NCBI GenBank assembly: GCA_946479785.1
Contig: CAMLHQ010000007.1
Span: forward strand, 1 to 61,351
Length of the DNA: 61,351 bases
Reading direction: 5' to 3'
Source: an uncultured Nitrospira sp.
GTDB taxonomy: Bacteria; Nitrospirota; Nitrospiria; Nitrospirales; Nitrospiraceae
This document shows, one piece after another, positions 45,906 through 55,637 of this stretch. The notes beneath the pieces are model-generated. The model saw only the letters and a program-made list of their open reading frames with translations. It did no database searches and was not told the DNA's origin. The position numbers and the translations under genes are program-made. Numbering within the stretch: position 1 is the first letter of the stretch; each line of letters opens with the position of its first letter.

Positions 45906-47969
45906 GTGATTCGGCTTATACTGAAGTTGCTCAACCTGCTGCTCCTTCTCGTTCTGCCCGGATGCGGTATGGTTCAAAGTTTCTTTGCGTGGCTAGGACC
46001 TCCCGACACAGGCACCACAAACCGGCCTATGCTGGAATCCGCTCTGGAGCGTGTAATACCACCAGTTCGCCGAGAACTTGATCGTTTGACGCCCAAGGTG
46101 ACGCCAGCCATGGCAAAGAAAGTCCGGGCGCCCAATGTTCAAGCGGCGCTTGTCGCAGCCCATTCGACGGTCGAAACAGTTCCTGCTCGATACAAACGCC
46201 GTCTCGTGATCGCTGCCCTCAAACAGGCTTGGGAGGGCCTGGCAAACCTTGAGCGACAGGGACTGTTACTCGCCGAGTTAGCGGAAGGAAAAGCCATCAA
46301 TCTGCCGGTTCTACTGGACGTACTCGAAGCAGGGATGGACCGGACCTCCGCCTTTCATAAGCCCGTTCCTTTTCCGATAAACGGCGAAGCCCAAGAGCTT
46401 GTGACGTTCATGCTGGAGAGTCTTGAAGAAGCCTCGCGGCATCGAGAGAAAGCGGTAGAGAATCTCTCGGAGGATGAACGGCACTTTCTCTACGGCCATC
46501 CGAAAACCCTGGTGGAGAAGTTCAGCTCACAGATCTCGATCTTTTCAGATCAAACCAGCGCTTTGATCAAAGCCGATCAGCGGTTTGGCGAACTCCTTGA
46601 AGAGCACGTCGATTACGCCAATCTCATTGCTGCGGCACAGGTATTGGCTCGACTGGCAAACGAACCATGGCTGCGCCAACTTCCCGCAGCCTTTCATCAG
46701 CCTCTGCCGCCGGCAAAGATGCCTCCAGGCCTCACGGGCGATATCTTATATGCTGAGGACACCCCCTACGGTCTGATTATTGTCGGCGGGACCGGTCCGA
46801 ACACCTATGAACTGGATCAGCGCTTCGGGCTCGTGATCGATCTGGGAGGCGACGACCTGTATCGAGGCATGATTGCCGCGTCGACCGATGCGGATCACGC
46901 CAATGCCGTGGTCATCGACCTGAGCGGAAACGACACGTATGACGGTGCGGCATTCGGCCTCGCCACCGGACGGCTCGGCGTTGGCCTCCTCATCGATCAG
47001 TCAGGTGACGATGTCTATCAACTGGAGATGGGCTCTGGGGGAACAGGATTCGCCGGCCTTGGCATTCTGTTCGATGCTAAGGGCAACGATACGTACATGG
47101 GTAGCCGTATGACACAAGGCGCAGCCATCGCTGGTTTAGGCCTGTTGTTCGATGCAGCAGGCAATGATCGATATACCAGTCACGGATTCTCTATAGGATT
47201 CGGTGGTCCGCAAGGAGTGGGCGCAGTCATTGATCTGCAAGGGGACGATCACTACCAATGCGGCAACAAATATCCCAGCGCCTATAATGCTGAAGACGCT
47301 CCGAAGGGAAAACCGGGCGATGCCCTTTTTCAATACGATTGTTTCGGATTGGGCACCGGTTCAGGCAAGCGTATGCTGACGAAGCGGGCGGAGTGGCAGG
47401 CCTACAACCTGGCAGGAGGCTCGGGCCTCTTGCTCGATGTCGAAGGGAACGATCACTACCAGAGTGCCAACTTCGCTCAGGGCCATGGTTACTTCTTCGG
47501 TGCCGGTGTCTTTCTCGATTTAGGCGGCAACGACGAACATGTCGCCGCCCGCTACGGACACGGCTCGTCTGCCCATTATGGCGTCGGGTTGTTCGAAGAC
47601 CTTCATGGGGATGATCATTACGGTTCATCCGGTCCCTTCTATAACGCAGGGGTGGCATGGGACCATTCGGTGAGTGTGATGATCGACGCGGGAAACGGGA
47701 ACGATCGTTATGCGTTTGCGCTCTCGACCGGTCTAGGGGGAGCGGACCATTTCGGTTGGGGCCTGTTCATTGATGAAGGCGGCGACGACCAATACCAGCT
47801 CAAAGGCGGCTTCGGGCACGCTTCAGAGCAGAGCCTTGCAGGCTTTTTCGACCTCCGGGGCAAAGACAGCTACAGTTTACCGCAAGATCCGGTTGTGCCA
47901 ACGGACCAACGGCCGGCCGATGGAAAGGTGATGCTCTATCCGAGAGGCGGGCTGTTCGTCGATCGTTAG
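45906..47969 (+). CDS. Large lipoprotein with about 12 G-x-D-x-Y solenoid-like repeats
   Basis: This 687-aa putative lipoprotein has a hydrophobic leader and lipobox VLPGC (Cys about residue 20). Residues about 25-300 are helical and of unknown fold. From about 306 to 660 I count twelve repeats of roughly 24-30 residues with the unit [VLI]-[LFI]-[IFL]-D-x-x-G-[DN]-D-x-Y, followed by a Gly-rich stretch ending in G-x-G (examples: IDLGGDDLY, IDLSGNDTY, LIDQSGDDVY, FDAAGNDRY, LDVEGNDHY, EDLHGDDHY, IDEGGDDQY). One copy carries an insertion of about 45 residues between the sixth and seventh units, containing two Cys. The GGDD/GNDxY core looks RTX-like and calcium-compatible, but the length and the ID strand differ from canonical RTX nonapeptides. 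A beta-solenoid is likely. GTG 45906 is the start with a weak AGGA 13 nt upstream. Function unknown. Confidence 0.78.
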   Translation: MIRLILKLLNLLLLLVLPGCGMVQSFFAWLGPPDTGTTNRPMLESALERVIPPVRRELDRLTPKVTPAMAKKVRAPNVQAALVAAHSTVETVPARYKRRLVIAALKQAWEGLANLERQGLLLAELAEGKAINLPVLLDVLEAGMDRTSAFHKPVPFPINGEAQELVTFMLESLEEASRHREKAVENLSEDERHFLYGHPKTLVEKFSSQISIFSDQTSALIKADQRFGELLEEHVDYANLIAAAQVLARLANEPWLRQLPAAFHQPLPPAKMPPGLTGDILYAEDTPYGLIIVGGTGPNTYELDQRFGLVIDLGGDDLYRGMIAASTDADHANAVVIDLSGNDTYDGAAFGLATGRLGVGLLIDQSGDDVYQLEMGSGGTGFAGLGILFDAKGNDTYMGSRMTQGAAIAGLGLLFDAAGNDRYTSHGFSIGFGGPQGVGAVIDLQGDDHYQCGNKYPSAYNAEDAPKGKPGDALFQYDCFGLGTGSGKRMLTKRAEWQAYNLAGGSGLLLDVEGNDHYQSANFAQGHGYFFGAGVFLDLGGNDEHVAARYGHGSSAHYGVGLFEDLHGDDHYGSSGPFYNAGVAWDHSVSVMIDAGNGNDRYAFALSTGLGGADHFGWGLFIDEGGDDQYQLKGGFGHASEQSLAGFFDLRGKDSYSLPQDPVVPTDQRPADGKVMLYPRGGLFVDR
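46821..47886 (+). repeat. Protein-level tandem repeat array in the lipoprotein
   Basis: This is about 1.07 kb encoding the twelve G-x-D-x-Y units. The DNA copies are diverged, so the array is old rather than a recent DNA duplication. Confidence 0.75.
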
Positions 47970-48081
47970 AGAGCGCTAATCTCTGCGCCTCCTTCACTCT
48001 CCTTGACTTCCTCTTCGACCGAACCTATCTGCTTGCTTACGGATAACAACAGCTCGACATATTGAGCGGAGGATAGCCCCC

Positions 48082-50472
48082 ATGAATAGCACGATTCTTT
48101 CCGTAACGTTACCGGTACTTCCGATCAAACGCACCGTCCTGTTTCCCGGTATTCTCATACCGGTGACGGTGGGGCGCGAGCGATCGATGGCCGCCGTAAA
48201 TGCAGCATTGAAAACAGAAGAGAAAGTGATTCTGGTCGTCGCGCAACGCGATCCTGGAACGGAAAATCCGGGCCTCGAAGACCTCTACACGATTGGCACC
48301 AAAGCCATTGTAAAGCAGGTCGGACGTTCCGAAGACGGTATCATTCAAGCGCTGATCCAGGGTATCGAAAGAGTCGCATTGCTCAAGGCGGAACAGACTG
48401 ATCCATTTCTCTTGGTCCAGGCGCGCCGGCTAGAACTACCGGCGGATCATGACCGAGAGGTTCAGGCGCTCCAACGGGCCATTCAGGAACTGATCACCGA
48501 TCTTCCACGACTGATACAGGCTCCCGGCATCGACGAGGCGACCGCGGCCTTCCGCAACGAAGAGAATCCCGCCACCTTGGCCTATCGCGTGGCGTCGCTT
48601 TTGAATCTGACCGTCAAGGAAGAGCAGACGTTGCTCGAAAGTTCTTCCACCATCGAATTGCTGCGGTCGCTCTATGCGTTCCTTTCCAAGGAAATACAGA
48701 TTCTCCAGCTGCGTGACAAAATTGCCAGTGATGCCCAAGCCAAGATCGGAAAGAACCAGCGCGAGTATATTTTGCGCGAGCAATTGAAGGCGATCCAGCA
48801 GGAACTTGGCGAGGGGGATGGTGAAGAGAGCGAGGTGGCTCATCTCAAGAAGCGGATCGAGGACGCGGACCTCCCCGAGCATGTACGAAAAGAGGTTGAG
48901 CGTGAGATCGCCAGGCTGGCCAAAGTGCCGCCCTCTTCCCCGGACCATCAAGTACTGAGGACCTATCTGGAACTGGTGCTCGAATTGCCTTGGACCAAGG
49001 CGTCCGAAGAGCACCTGGATCTGAGCAAGGTGCGCCAGGTGTTGGAAGAAGATCACTACGGCATCAAAGAGGTGAAGGAACGGATTGTCGAACACTTGGC
49101 CGTGTTGAAATTGAATCCGACGGCCAAAGCGCCCATCCTCTGCCTGGTCGGGCCGCCGGGCGTGGGCAAGACGAGCCTTGGACAATCGATTGCCAGAGCC
49201 ATGGGACGAAGATTCGAGCGGTTCAGCCTAGGTGGCGTGCATGATGAGGCAGAGCTTCGCGGGCATCGACGGACCTACGTCGGCGCCTTGCCGGGGCGCA
49301 TCATTCAGGCCATGCGTCGCGCCGGCGTGAACAATCCTGTCTTGATGTTGGACGAGGTCGATAAGTTGGGGCGTGACTTTCGCGGTGACCCGGCAGCAGC
49401 GCTGTTGGAAATATTGGATCCCGCGCAGAATCATACCTTCCGGGATCATTATCTCGATCTCCCCTTCGACCTGTCGAAGGTGTTCTTTATCACGACGGCG
49501 AACACGCTGGACACGATCAGCCAGCCGCTGCTCGATCGAATGGAAATTATCCGGGTTCAGGGGTACAGCGAACGGGAAAAGGCCGAGATCGCACGACGGT
49601 ATCTTTGGCCGCGAAGGCTCAAAGAAGCGGGTCTCGCAGCCGAACATGTGCAATTGCCCGCTACAGTGCTGGACCATATCATCAGCCGCTACACCCGAGA
49701 AGCCGGCGTTCGTCAGTTGGAGCAGATGCTCGGCCGGTTGACGCGCAAGGTCGCGCTGGCATTCGCCGAGCTGCCGGAAGGCCGGGAACGTCAAACGGTG
49801 ACGGTCGAAGCGACCAATCTTCCCGATTGGCTGGGATCAGAACGGTTCATGCCCGAGGAGGCCAGGAAGAATATCCCGGTTGGAGTGGCGACCGGTCTAG
49901 CCTGGACACCGACCGGCGGGGATGTCCTGTACATCGAAACCACATTGTTGCCCGGCAGCCACGAGGTAAGCCTTACCGGTCAGTTGGGAGATGTGATGCA
50001 GGAGTCGGCGCGTGCTGCGCGGAGCTATTTGTGGTCGCACGCCGAGAGCATGGGACTCGATATCTCGCGCTTCAAGCGCAATGGTCTGCACATCCACGTG
50101 CCATCCGGAGCGATTCCGAAAGACGGACCTTCCGCGGGGATCACGATGGCCACGGCACTCGCGTCATCCTACGTCGGAAAACCGGTGCGCAGCGACACGG
50201 CGATGACCGGAGAAATCAGCTTGAGCGGCTTGGTCCTTCCGGTCGGCGGGATCAAGGAAAAGGTGTTGGCGGCTCATCGCGCCGGCATCAAACGAGTGAT
50301 CTTGCCGAAGGCCAATGAGAAGGACCTGAAAGACGTGCCGCAGGAAGTGCGGGATGACCTGACGTTCATTCTGGTCGAGCGGATCGAAGAAGTGCTTCCC
50401 GCTGCCTTCGATCATGACATTACGGCTCACAGAGCCTCAGCCCCTGAGCCGCACTTGTCAACTTCTGCATAA
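48082..50472 (+). CDS. lon: Lon protease (LonA)
   Basis: This ATP-dependent serine protease degrades damaged and regulatory proteins in the cytosol. The 796-aa protein has the N-domain ([26 protein letters not shown]), the coiled-coil linker ([21 protein letters not shown]), Walker [12 protein letters not shown], Walker [12 protein letters not shown], sensor regions, and the peptidase domain with catalytic Ser in [12 protein letters not shown] and Lys in [19 protein letters not shown]. Length is typical (about 780-820). GAGGAT lies before ATG 48082. msrB follows after 117 bp. Confidence 0.97.
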   Translation: MNSTILSVTLPVLPIKRTVLFPGILIPVTVGRERSMAAVNAALKTEEKVILVVAQRDPGTENPGLEDLYTIGTKAIVKQVGRSEDGIIQALIQGIERVALLKAEQTDPFLLVQARRLELPADHDREVQALQRAIQELITDLPRLIQAPGIDEATAAFRNEENPATLAYRVASLLNLTVKEEQTLLESSSTIELLRSLYAFLSKEIQILQLRDKIASDAQAKIGKNQREYILREQLKAIQQELGEGDGEESEVAHLKKRIEDADLPEHVRKEVEREIARLAKVPPSSPDHQVLRTYLELVLELPWTKASEEHLDLSKVRQVLEEDHYGIKEVKERIVEHLAVLKLNPTAKAPILCLVGPPGVGKTSLGQSIARAMGRRFERFSLGGVHDEAELRGHRRTYVGALPGRIIQAMRRAGVNNPVLMLDEVDKLGRDFRGDPAAALLEILDPAQNHTFRDHYLDLPFDLSKVFFITTANTLDTISQPLLDRMEIIRVQGYSEREKAEIARRYLWPRRLKEAGLAAEHVQLPATVLDHIISRYTREAGVRQLEQMLGRLTRKVALAFAELPEGRERQTVTVEATNLPDWLGSERFMPEEARKNIPVGVATGLAWTPTGGDVLYIETTLLPGSHEVSLTGQLGDVMQESARAARSYLWSHAESMGLDISRFKRNGLHIHVPSGAIPKDGPSAGITMATALASSYVGKPVRSDTAMTGEISLSGLVLPVGGIKEKVLAAHRAGIKRVILPKANEKDLKDVPQEVRDDLTFILVERIEEVLPAAFDHDITAHRASAPEPHLSTSA

Positions 50473-50589
50473 GAGGGCATCGAGAATTAAGCTGGAGGAC
50501 AGTCCAGCCGTCTTGCTCCACAAGAGTTCCCTATGCAAGGATGACCGTAACTTCTCGACTCAGGTCATCCTGCCGAAAGGAGGAGAGGC

Positions 50590-51012
50590 ATGCCGCAGAA
50601 GATCGACATCGGCCAGATTGTCAAGGTCGTGAAGACCGATGAAGAATGGAAGAAATTGCTGGCGCCGGAGGCCTACCAGGTCCTCAGGCATGAAGCGACC
50701 GAGCGTCCATTCACCAACAACCTGCACGACAACAAGCAAGCCGGCATCTACTATTGTGCCGGCTGCGATCTCCCGGCCTACTCCTCAGAGCATAAATTTG
50801 ATAGCGGCACCGGCTGGCCCAGCTTCTGGCAGCCGATCGATCCGAAAGTGGTCGAGACCAACACGGACTACAAGTTGATTTTCCCCCGCACCGAAGTCCA
50901 TTGCGCCCGCTGTGCAGGCCACCAGGGTCACGTCTTCAAGGACGGTCCTAAACCGACCGGCCTGCGTTACTGCATCAATGGCGCGGCATTGAAATTTGTG
51001 CCTGCTTCTTAA
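50590..51012 (+). CDS. msrB: Peptide methionine (R)-S-oxide reductase
   Basis: MsrB reduces methionine-R-sulfoxide in oxidised proteins. The 140-aa protein carries the catalytic Cys in LRYCINGAALKF, the zinc pairs CAGC and CARC, and GTGWPSFWQPI and EVHCARCAGHQGHVFKDGPKPTG, the full MsrB signature. AAAGGAGGAGAGGC before ATG 50590 is a strong ribosome-binding site. No signal peptide, so cytosolic. Confidence 0.96.
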   Translation: MPQKIDIGQIVKVVKTDEEWKKLLAPEAYQVLRHEATERPFTNNLHDNKQAGIYYCAGCDLPAYSSEHKFDSGTGWPSFWQPIDPKVVETNTDYKLIFPRTEVHCARCAGHQGHVFKDGPKPTGLRYCINGAALKFVPAS

Positions 51013-51068
51013 GATGGCCCGACGTCTGCTCTCACAATACCCGCACTCATGCTCCTACAGAATAACCG

Positions 51069-51959
51069 ATGACGACTAGCACTATAGGATTTGTCGGCGT
51101 TGGGCGTATGGGAGTGAATATGGCCAGACGCCTCAAGGATAAGGGCTACCGCATTGCGGCGGTTCAGGATCGCAACCGCCACACAGCAGAAACGCTTGCA
51201 CGTGAAGTAGGCTGTGAACCGGCAGCCACTCCGGCACGAGTGGCCGAGTTATCCAATGCGGTCATCACGGTCGTGTCGGACGACGCGGCGATGCGAGAGA
51301 TCTATGCCGAAGGAGATTCCACCAGCCTCTTAGCCCATGCAAAGGGCCGTCTTTTTATCAACTGCGCGACGATTACCCCGACAGTCCATATCGAAGTCGA
51401 ACGAGCCGCGGAACAACATGGCGGCAACAGCCTCGAAGCCTGCATGGCCAGCAGCATCACACAAGCACGTCAGGGAACGCTGTACTTAATGTGTGGCGGC
51501 AGACCTGCCACGTTCGAACGAGCTATGCCGTTCCTGGAGGCGCTTGGTTCAACGATCCGTTACATCGGCGAGGCGGGAGAGGCTGCCAAGGTCAAGGCTC
51601 TCGTGAATATGGTCATGAATTGCAACACGGCAGCACTCGCAGAAGGGCTAGGATTGGGAGAAGCGCTTGGATTGGATCTCACGACGCTCCGCGAAGTGTT
51701 CAGCCAAACCGGAGCCGCTTCACGGGTACTCGAAACAGACGGCGAGGACATGCACCTGCGAGCCCATGATTGCTATTTCTCCGCTGCCCATGCTGCCAAG
51801 GATTCCGGTATCGCCCTCGCATTGGCCAAGTCCACTGGATTGACGTTGCCTTTGGCCCAAGCGACATGCGATCAATACGAACGGCTTGTCGCAGCCGGCA
51901 AAGGCGGGTTGGATAAATCCGGGATTGCCGAGCTGACCTTCAAGAGCAGGATGAAATAG
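51069..51959 (+). CDS. 3-hydroxyisobutyrate dehydrogenase-family NAD(P) oxidoreductase
   Basis: This 296-aa protein begins with the Rossmann motif GFVGVGRMGVNMARRL. The substrate-handling stretch around EACMASSITQARQGTLYLMCGG and the catalytic Lys in AAKVKALVNMVMN, plus HAAKDSGIALALA, place it in the beta-hydroxyacid dehydrogenase family (3-hydroxyisobutyrate, tartronate semialdehyde or glyoxylate/succinic-semialdehyde reductases). The SSIT segment differs from the usual APVSGG, so the substrate is uncertain. Converges with the DsbA-like gene (28 bp). Confidence 0.85.
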   Translation: MTTSTIGFVGVGRMGVNMARRLKDKGYRIAAVQDRNRHTAETLAREVGCEPAATPARVAELSNAVITVVSDDAAMREIYAEGDSTSLLAHAKGRLFINCATITPTVHIEVERAAEQHGGNSLEACMASSITQARQGTLYLMCGGRPATFERAMPFLEALGSTIRYIGEAGEAAKVKALVNMVMNCNTAALAEGLGLGEALGLDLTTLREVFSQTGAASRVLETDGEDMHLRAHDCYFSAAHAAKDSGIALALAKSTGLTLPLAQATCDQYERLVAAGKGGLDKSGIAELTFKSRMK

Positions 51960-51987
51960 TCAGAAGCCTCAAGCTGATCCCCGCCTA

Positions 51988-52566
51988 TCAAATGCCTTTC
52001 CGGTGAAAAAATTCTGCAATATCTTCCGCTGGGACGCATCCAACAAGGAGTCCACCATCCGGAGCGACGATCAGTGGAACCCCGGCCTGTCCCGTTGCGT
52101 GCCAGGCCGCTTCCCATCCTTGTGCGATGCGCCGAATGTGACCGGTGGCTCCCTCCTCGACAGACTCTTCAGACAGATCTCTCAGCACTTGCGGGTCTGA
52201 AATATCTCGTCCCTCGCACCAGAAGGCACGATAGGCCTGCCGCACAAACTCCATTCCTCGCGTTCGATCCTGAATCAAGAGTCCGGTTGCTCGTTCGATG
52301 GCCAGCCTCGTATTCGGTTTTCCAGGTGGCAGCGCGATCGGCAACCCCGCCGCCAGCCGTTGCACGACCGCGACTTCATGCCGCAATTCAGCTCCCAGCA
52401 ATCCCTCCCAGGGTTTCATCGGGCGTGGTAAATGCGACGCGTGTTGTACGCCTCGCCATTCACAGCGCTGGATCAAATTCAGATCATGCAGCCGCTCATG
52501 CAGGGCATAGCAGAATGGACAATTAAAGTCGCTGAAGAGTTCGAAAGCAGGATCCGCATTCATCAT
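51988..52566 (-). CDS. DsbA-family thioredoxin-fold oxidoreductase
   Basis: This 192-aa DsbA/FrnE-like protein without a signal peptide has the redox motif CPFC in SDFNCPFCYALHERL, the helical insert (about 70-145) and the cis-Pro loop GVPLIVAPDGGLLVGCVP with an extra Cys. FrnE and 2-hydroxychromene-2-carboxylate isomerase-like proteins share this shape; the C-P-F-C pair favours a redox role. It starts 7 bp after the cyclase gene and is probably co-transcribed with it. Confidence 0.83.
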   Translation of the reverse strand: MMNADPAFELFSDFNCPFCYALHERLHDLNLIQRCEWRGVQHASHLPRPMKPWEGLLGAELRHEVAVVQRLAAGLPIALPPGKPNTRLAIERATGLLIQDRTRGMEFVRQAYRAFWCEGRDISDPQVLRDLSEESVEEGATGHIRRIAQGWEAAWHATGQAGVPLIVAPDGGLLVGCVPAEDIAEFFHRKGI

Positions 52567-52573
52567 TTGTTCT

Positions 52574-53353
52574 TCATGGAAGAATGCCGATAATCCTCAC
52601 AGGTCCTCCTGTTCCTCCTTTGATCTTGATCGGCAAGGCCACCAAGATGGCTCCCTTTGACGGAAGCTTGTCCAGGTTGGCGATGTTCTCTAGACCGTAC
52701 AGGTTGGCTCCATTGATAATCTGGTGCACGATAAAATCCTGTGACGGCCCGTAGTCGATACTCGGCGTGTCGAGGCCGATCCCATCCACGCGCCGCTCCT
52801 TCACGAGGAATTCGGCCGCCTCTTTCGAAAACCCGGGAAAGTGCAGCGTCTTCGGGTCCGACGGTGTTTGGCTTCCCAGATAGCGAAATTTATCCGGCCA
52901 ACCTCGCCCCCATCCCGTGAGCATTAACACGACTGCACCCTGGGGGATTATCCCATTTCGAGCTTCCCACATTTCGATATCTCGAGGGGCTAATCGATAA
53001 TCGTGATTTTCTTCAACCAACGTACGGACATCGATTACGATTGCTGGGGCGATCAGCTTCTGCAAGGGAATCTCGTCGACCGCCAGCCGGCCCTCCGCAA
53101 AGTGAATCGGCGCGTCAATGTGCGTGCCACCATGTTCGGACATCGAGAAATCCCCTGAGGCATACCAATAGCCGTTGGAGGTCCTTCCCCAGGCGGCTTT
53201 TTCCCATGTGAACGGCCTATTGGTCGGCCAGAAGACCGTCTGCTCGTCGAGGGAATAGGTGAGATCCACGAGTTTGCTTTCATCGATGCCGGCGAAAGCC
53301 GGCGCAATGATGAACAAGACCATCAGCGTGATCAACCACATTTTGTGAGCCAT
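52574..53353 (-). CDS. Exported cyclase-family hydrolase (kynurenine-formamidase-like fold)
   Basis: This 259-aa protein has a signal peptide (MWLITLMVLFIIAPAFA-GID). The metal-binding motif HGGTHIDAPIHF and the later GIGLDTPSIDYG plus HQIINGANLYGLENI are hallmarks of the cyclase family (PF04199), which includes metal-dependent kynurenine formamidase and isatin hydrolase. Periplasmic location is unusual for formamidase, so the substrate is open. ATG 53353 (cat at 53351-53353) follows TAGGGGGTATCC. Its start codon overlaps the ATG of the divergent radical SAM open frame. Confidence 0.85.
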   Translation of the reverse strand: MAHKMWLITLMVLFIIAPAFAGIDESKLVDLTYSLDEQTVFWPTNRPFTWEKAAWGRTSNGYWYASGDFSMSEHGGTHIDAPIHFAEGRLAVDEIPLQKLIAPAIVIDVRTLVEENHDYRLAPRDIEMWEARNGIIPQGAVVLMLTGWGRGWPDKFRYLGSQTPSDPKTLHFPGFSKEAAEFLVKERRVDGIGLDTPSIDYGPSQDFIVHQIINGANLYGLENIANLDKLPSKGAILVALPIKIKGGTGGPVRIIGILP

Positions 53354-53423
53354 GGATACCCCCTACGCCCGACCAATCAGGCTTCAACTGGCATTCATTC
53401 CCGCCACTGTGTTATCTGAGCCC

Positions 53424-55601
53424 ATGGGTTGGCCCAATGTATTACTGCTGATTCCCCCGCTGACGCAACTGAACACCCCCTACCCGTCGACGGCCTATTT
53501 GATGGGCTTCCTGCAGTCGCGAGGGATGCCCTGTGAACAAGCAGACCTCGGCATCGAAATGGTGTTGCGGCTCTTCAGCCGGGAGGGTCTCACCGCTGTC
53601 TTTGATCAGATCAAAGGACAACAGGCTTCACTTCCAACCGAAGCGCGACGCATGCTGGCGGCGGAACGTGAGTACTTGGATCTCATCGAACCGGTCGTGG
53701 CCTTCCTCCAAGGGAAGAATCCAGAAGTTGGAACGACCTTCGTCCGGCCAGGAAGTTTGCCGAGGGGACCACGATTTCGGATGCAGCAAGCGCTGCGCCG
53801 CACCGCCACGAAAGACGATAGGGCTAAACATACGGCGACTTTATTTCTGGAAGACCTTGCCGATCTCGTTCAGGCGCTGATCACACCCCACTTTGCCCTC
53901 AGCCGTTATGCTGAACACATTGCGCGATCGGCCTCCTCATTCGACAGCCTGCTGTTAGCTCTCGCGGAGGCACCGAATCTAACGGATGGGTTCATGCTGG
54001 AGGCGCTCTGGACACATGTTGAACGTGTGAAGCCTGCCCTCGTTGGCCTGTCCGTTCCCTTTCCGGGGAATCTATACGGCGCCTTCCGCATCGCCCAGGC
54101 GATCAAACAGAAACGCCCAGACATCGCGATTGTCCTCGGCGGAGGTTATGCAAATACGGAATTGCGGCGGATCAGCGATCCCCGTGTGTTCGACTATGTG
54201 GATTTTGTCACTCTGGACGATGGCGAACGTCCTCTGCTCTCTTTGATCGAATATGTTTCGGGCCAGCGGCCCAGTCAGGCGCTCTGCCGTACGTTCTATC
54301 GTGAAAAGGATCGAGTCCTGTTTGCGAGCGATCCTGGAAACACGAACGTTTCCATGAACGACGTCGGCTGTCCCACCTATCGGGGTTTGAGATTGGATCG
54401 CTATCTCTCGATTCTCGACAGCACCAACCCGATGCATCGACTATGGTCGGAAGGGCACTGGAACAAATTGACCGTTGCACATGGCTGTTATTGGAAACAA
54501 TGTACGTTCTGTGACGTCGGCCTCGACTATATCAGCCGCTATGAAATGACGCCGACGGAGCGCCTCATCCAACAGATCGAGCACCTAATCGGCGAGACAA
54601 ACCGCCGCGAGTTTCATTTCGTCGATGAAGCCGCGCCGCCTGCGGCTCTGAAGGCACTGGCGCTTGCCTTGCTGGAGCGTGATATTCAGATCTCCTGGTG
54701 GGGGAACATTCGTTTCGAAGAAGCGTTCACGCCTGATCTCTGCCGTCTCCTGGCTGCATCCGGATGCACCGCCGTCACGGCAGGCCTCGAGGCTGCGTCA
54801 GATCGTTTGCTGGTCAAGATGAAAAAAGGCATCACCGTGGACCAGACGGCGCGCGTCGCCGCGGCATTCAGAGAGGCCGGCATCCTGGTCCATGCCTATC
54901 TGATGTATGGCTTCCCGTCCGAAACTGTCCAGGAAACCGTCGATTCCCTGGAGCGCGTGAGGCAACTGTTCGCGGCCGATCTCATGCAGTCGGCATTCTG
55001 GCATCGTTTTACGACGACGGCCCACAGTCCGATCGGGCTGAATCCGAAAGCCAACGGGTTGCGCATTCTGGGACCCGAGTTTCAAGGCTTTGCCGAAAAC
55101 GATCTTGTCCATCAGGACCGGATCGGCCACACACCCGAATGGATCGGCGAAGGCTTGCGCCGATCCATGCTGAATTTTCTTGAAGGCAGAGGGTTGAGGA
55201 TGGATGTGCGGGAATGGTTCGATCACGAGACCCCTCGCCCGCGCGTCTCATCGAAATGGGTGAGCCGTGCCCTGAAATCCCGACGTATCACCGACGATCC
55301 GAAAGCAGAACGTCGATGTGTCTGGATCGGCGGACAGCCGTTCTCTGAACGACGGGGAAATCGCACCAGGCTTAGGATTCCCGACCAGACCGAAGACACT
55401 GTCGTCATGCTCCCCCATCGGCAGGCGATATGGGTTTACGATTTACTCCGGGAGGCTCTCCTGCAGCAGAATCGAACCTCTTCTTATCCGTTACTGCGCG
55501 ACGCGATGCGAGCGTTTCCAGGCAAGCCGGCCGACTTTCAATCGTTCATGAGAGATGCATCCTGGAAAAAGATCCGGGCAGCCGGCCTTTTGCTCGTCTA
55601 G
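53424..55601 (+). CDS. B12-binding radical SAM protein with CX4CX2C cluster motif
   Basis: From ATG 53424 the protein has 725 aa. The N-terminal part (WPNVLLLIPPLTQLNTPYPSTAYLMGFLQSRGM, then VGLSVPFPGNLYGAFRIAQAIKQKRPDIAIVLGGGYANTEL near 220) is a cobalamin-binding-type Rossmann region without an obvious DxHxxG. The radical SAM domain starts at VAHGCYWKQCTFCDVGLDY; the Cys spacing is CX4CX2C rather than CX3CX2C. SWWGNIRFE, GLEAASDRLLVKMKKGIT and HAYLMYGFPSETVQET follow. The open frame starts at ATG 53352, overlapping the divergent cyclase ATG; the 24 extra residues carry no family signal. Substrate unknown; related proteins modify lipids, RNA or peptides. Confidence 0.8.
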   Translation: MGWPNVLLLIPPLTQLNTPYPSTAYLMGFLQSRGMPCEQADLGIEMVLRLFSREGLTAVFDQIKGQQASLPTEARRMLAAEREYLDLIEPVVAFLQGKNPEVGTTFVRPGSLPRGPRFRMQQALRRTATKDDRAKHTATLFLEDLADLVQALITPHFALSRYAEHIARSASSFDSLLLALAEAPNLTDGFMLEALWTHVERVKPALVGLSVPFPGNLYGAFRIAQAIKQKRPDIAIVLGGGYANTELRRISDPRVFDYVDFVTLDDGERPLLSLIEYVSGQRPSQALCRTFYREKDRVLFASDPGNTNVSMNDVGCPTYRGLRLDRYLSILDSTNPMHRLWSEGHWNKLTVAHGCYWKQCTFCDVGLDYISRYEMTPTERLIQQIEHLIGETNRREFHFVDEAAPPAALKALALALLERDIQISWWGNIRFEEAFTPDLCRLLAASGCTAVTAGLEAASDRLLVKMKKGITVDQTARVAAAFREAGILVHAYLMYGFPSETVQETVDSLERVRQLFAADLMQSAFWHRFTTTAHSPIGLNPKANGLRILGPEFQGFAENDLVHQDRIGHTPEWIGEGLRRSMLNFLEGRGLRMDVREWFDHETPRPRVSSKWVSRALKSRRITDDPKAERRCVWIGGQPFSERRGNRTRLRIPDQTEDTVVMLPHRQAIWVYDLLREALLQQNRTSSYPLLRDAMRAFPGKPADFQSFMRDASWKKIRAAGLLLV

Positions 55602-55637
55602 TCCTGGATGCGACGCCCCTGACACCCATGCAAGCCT

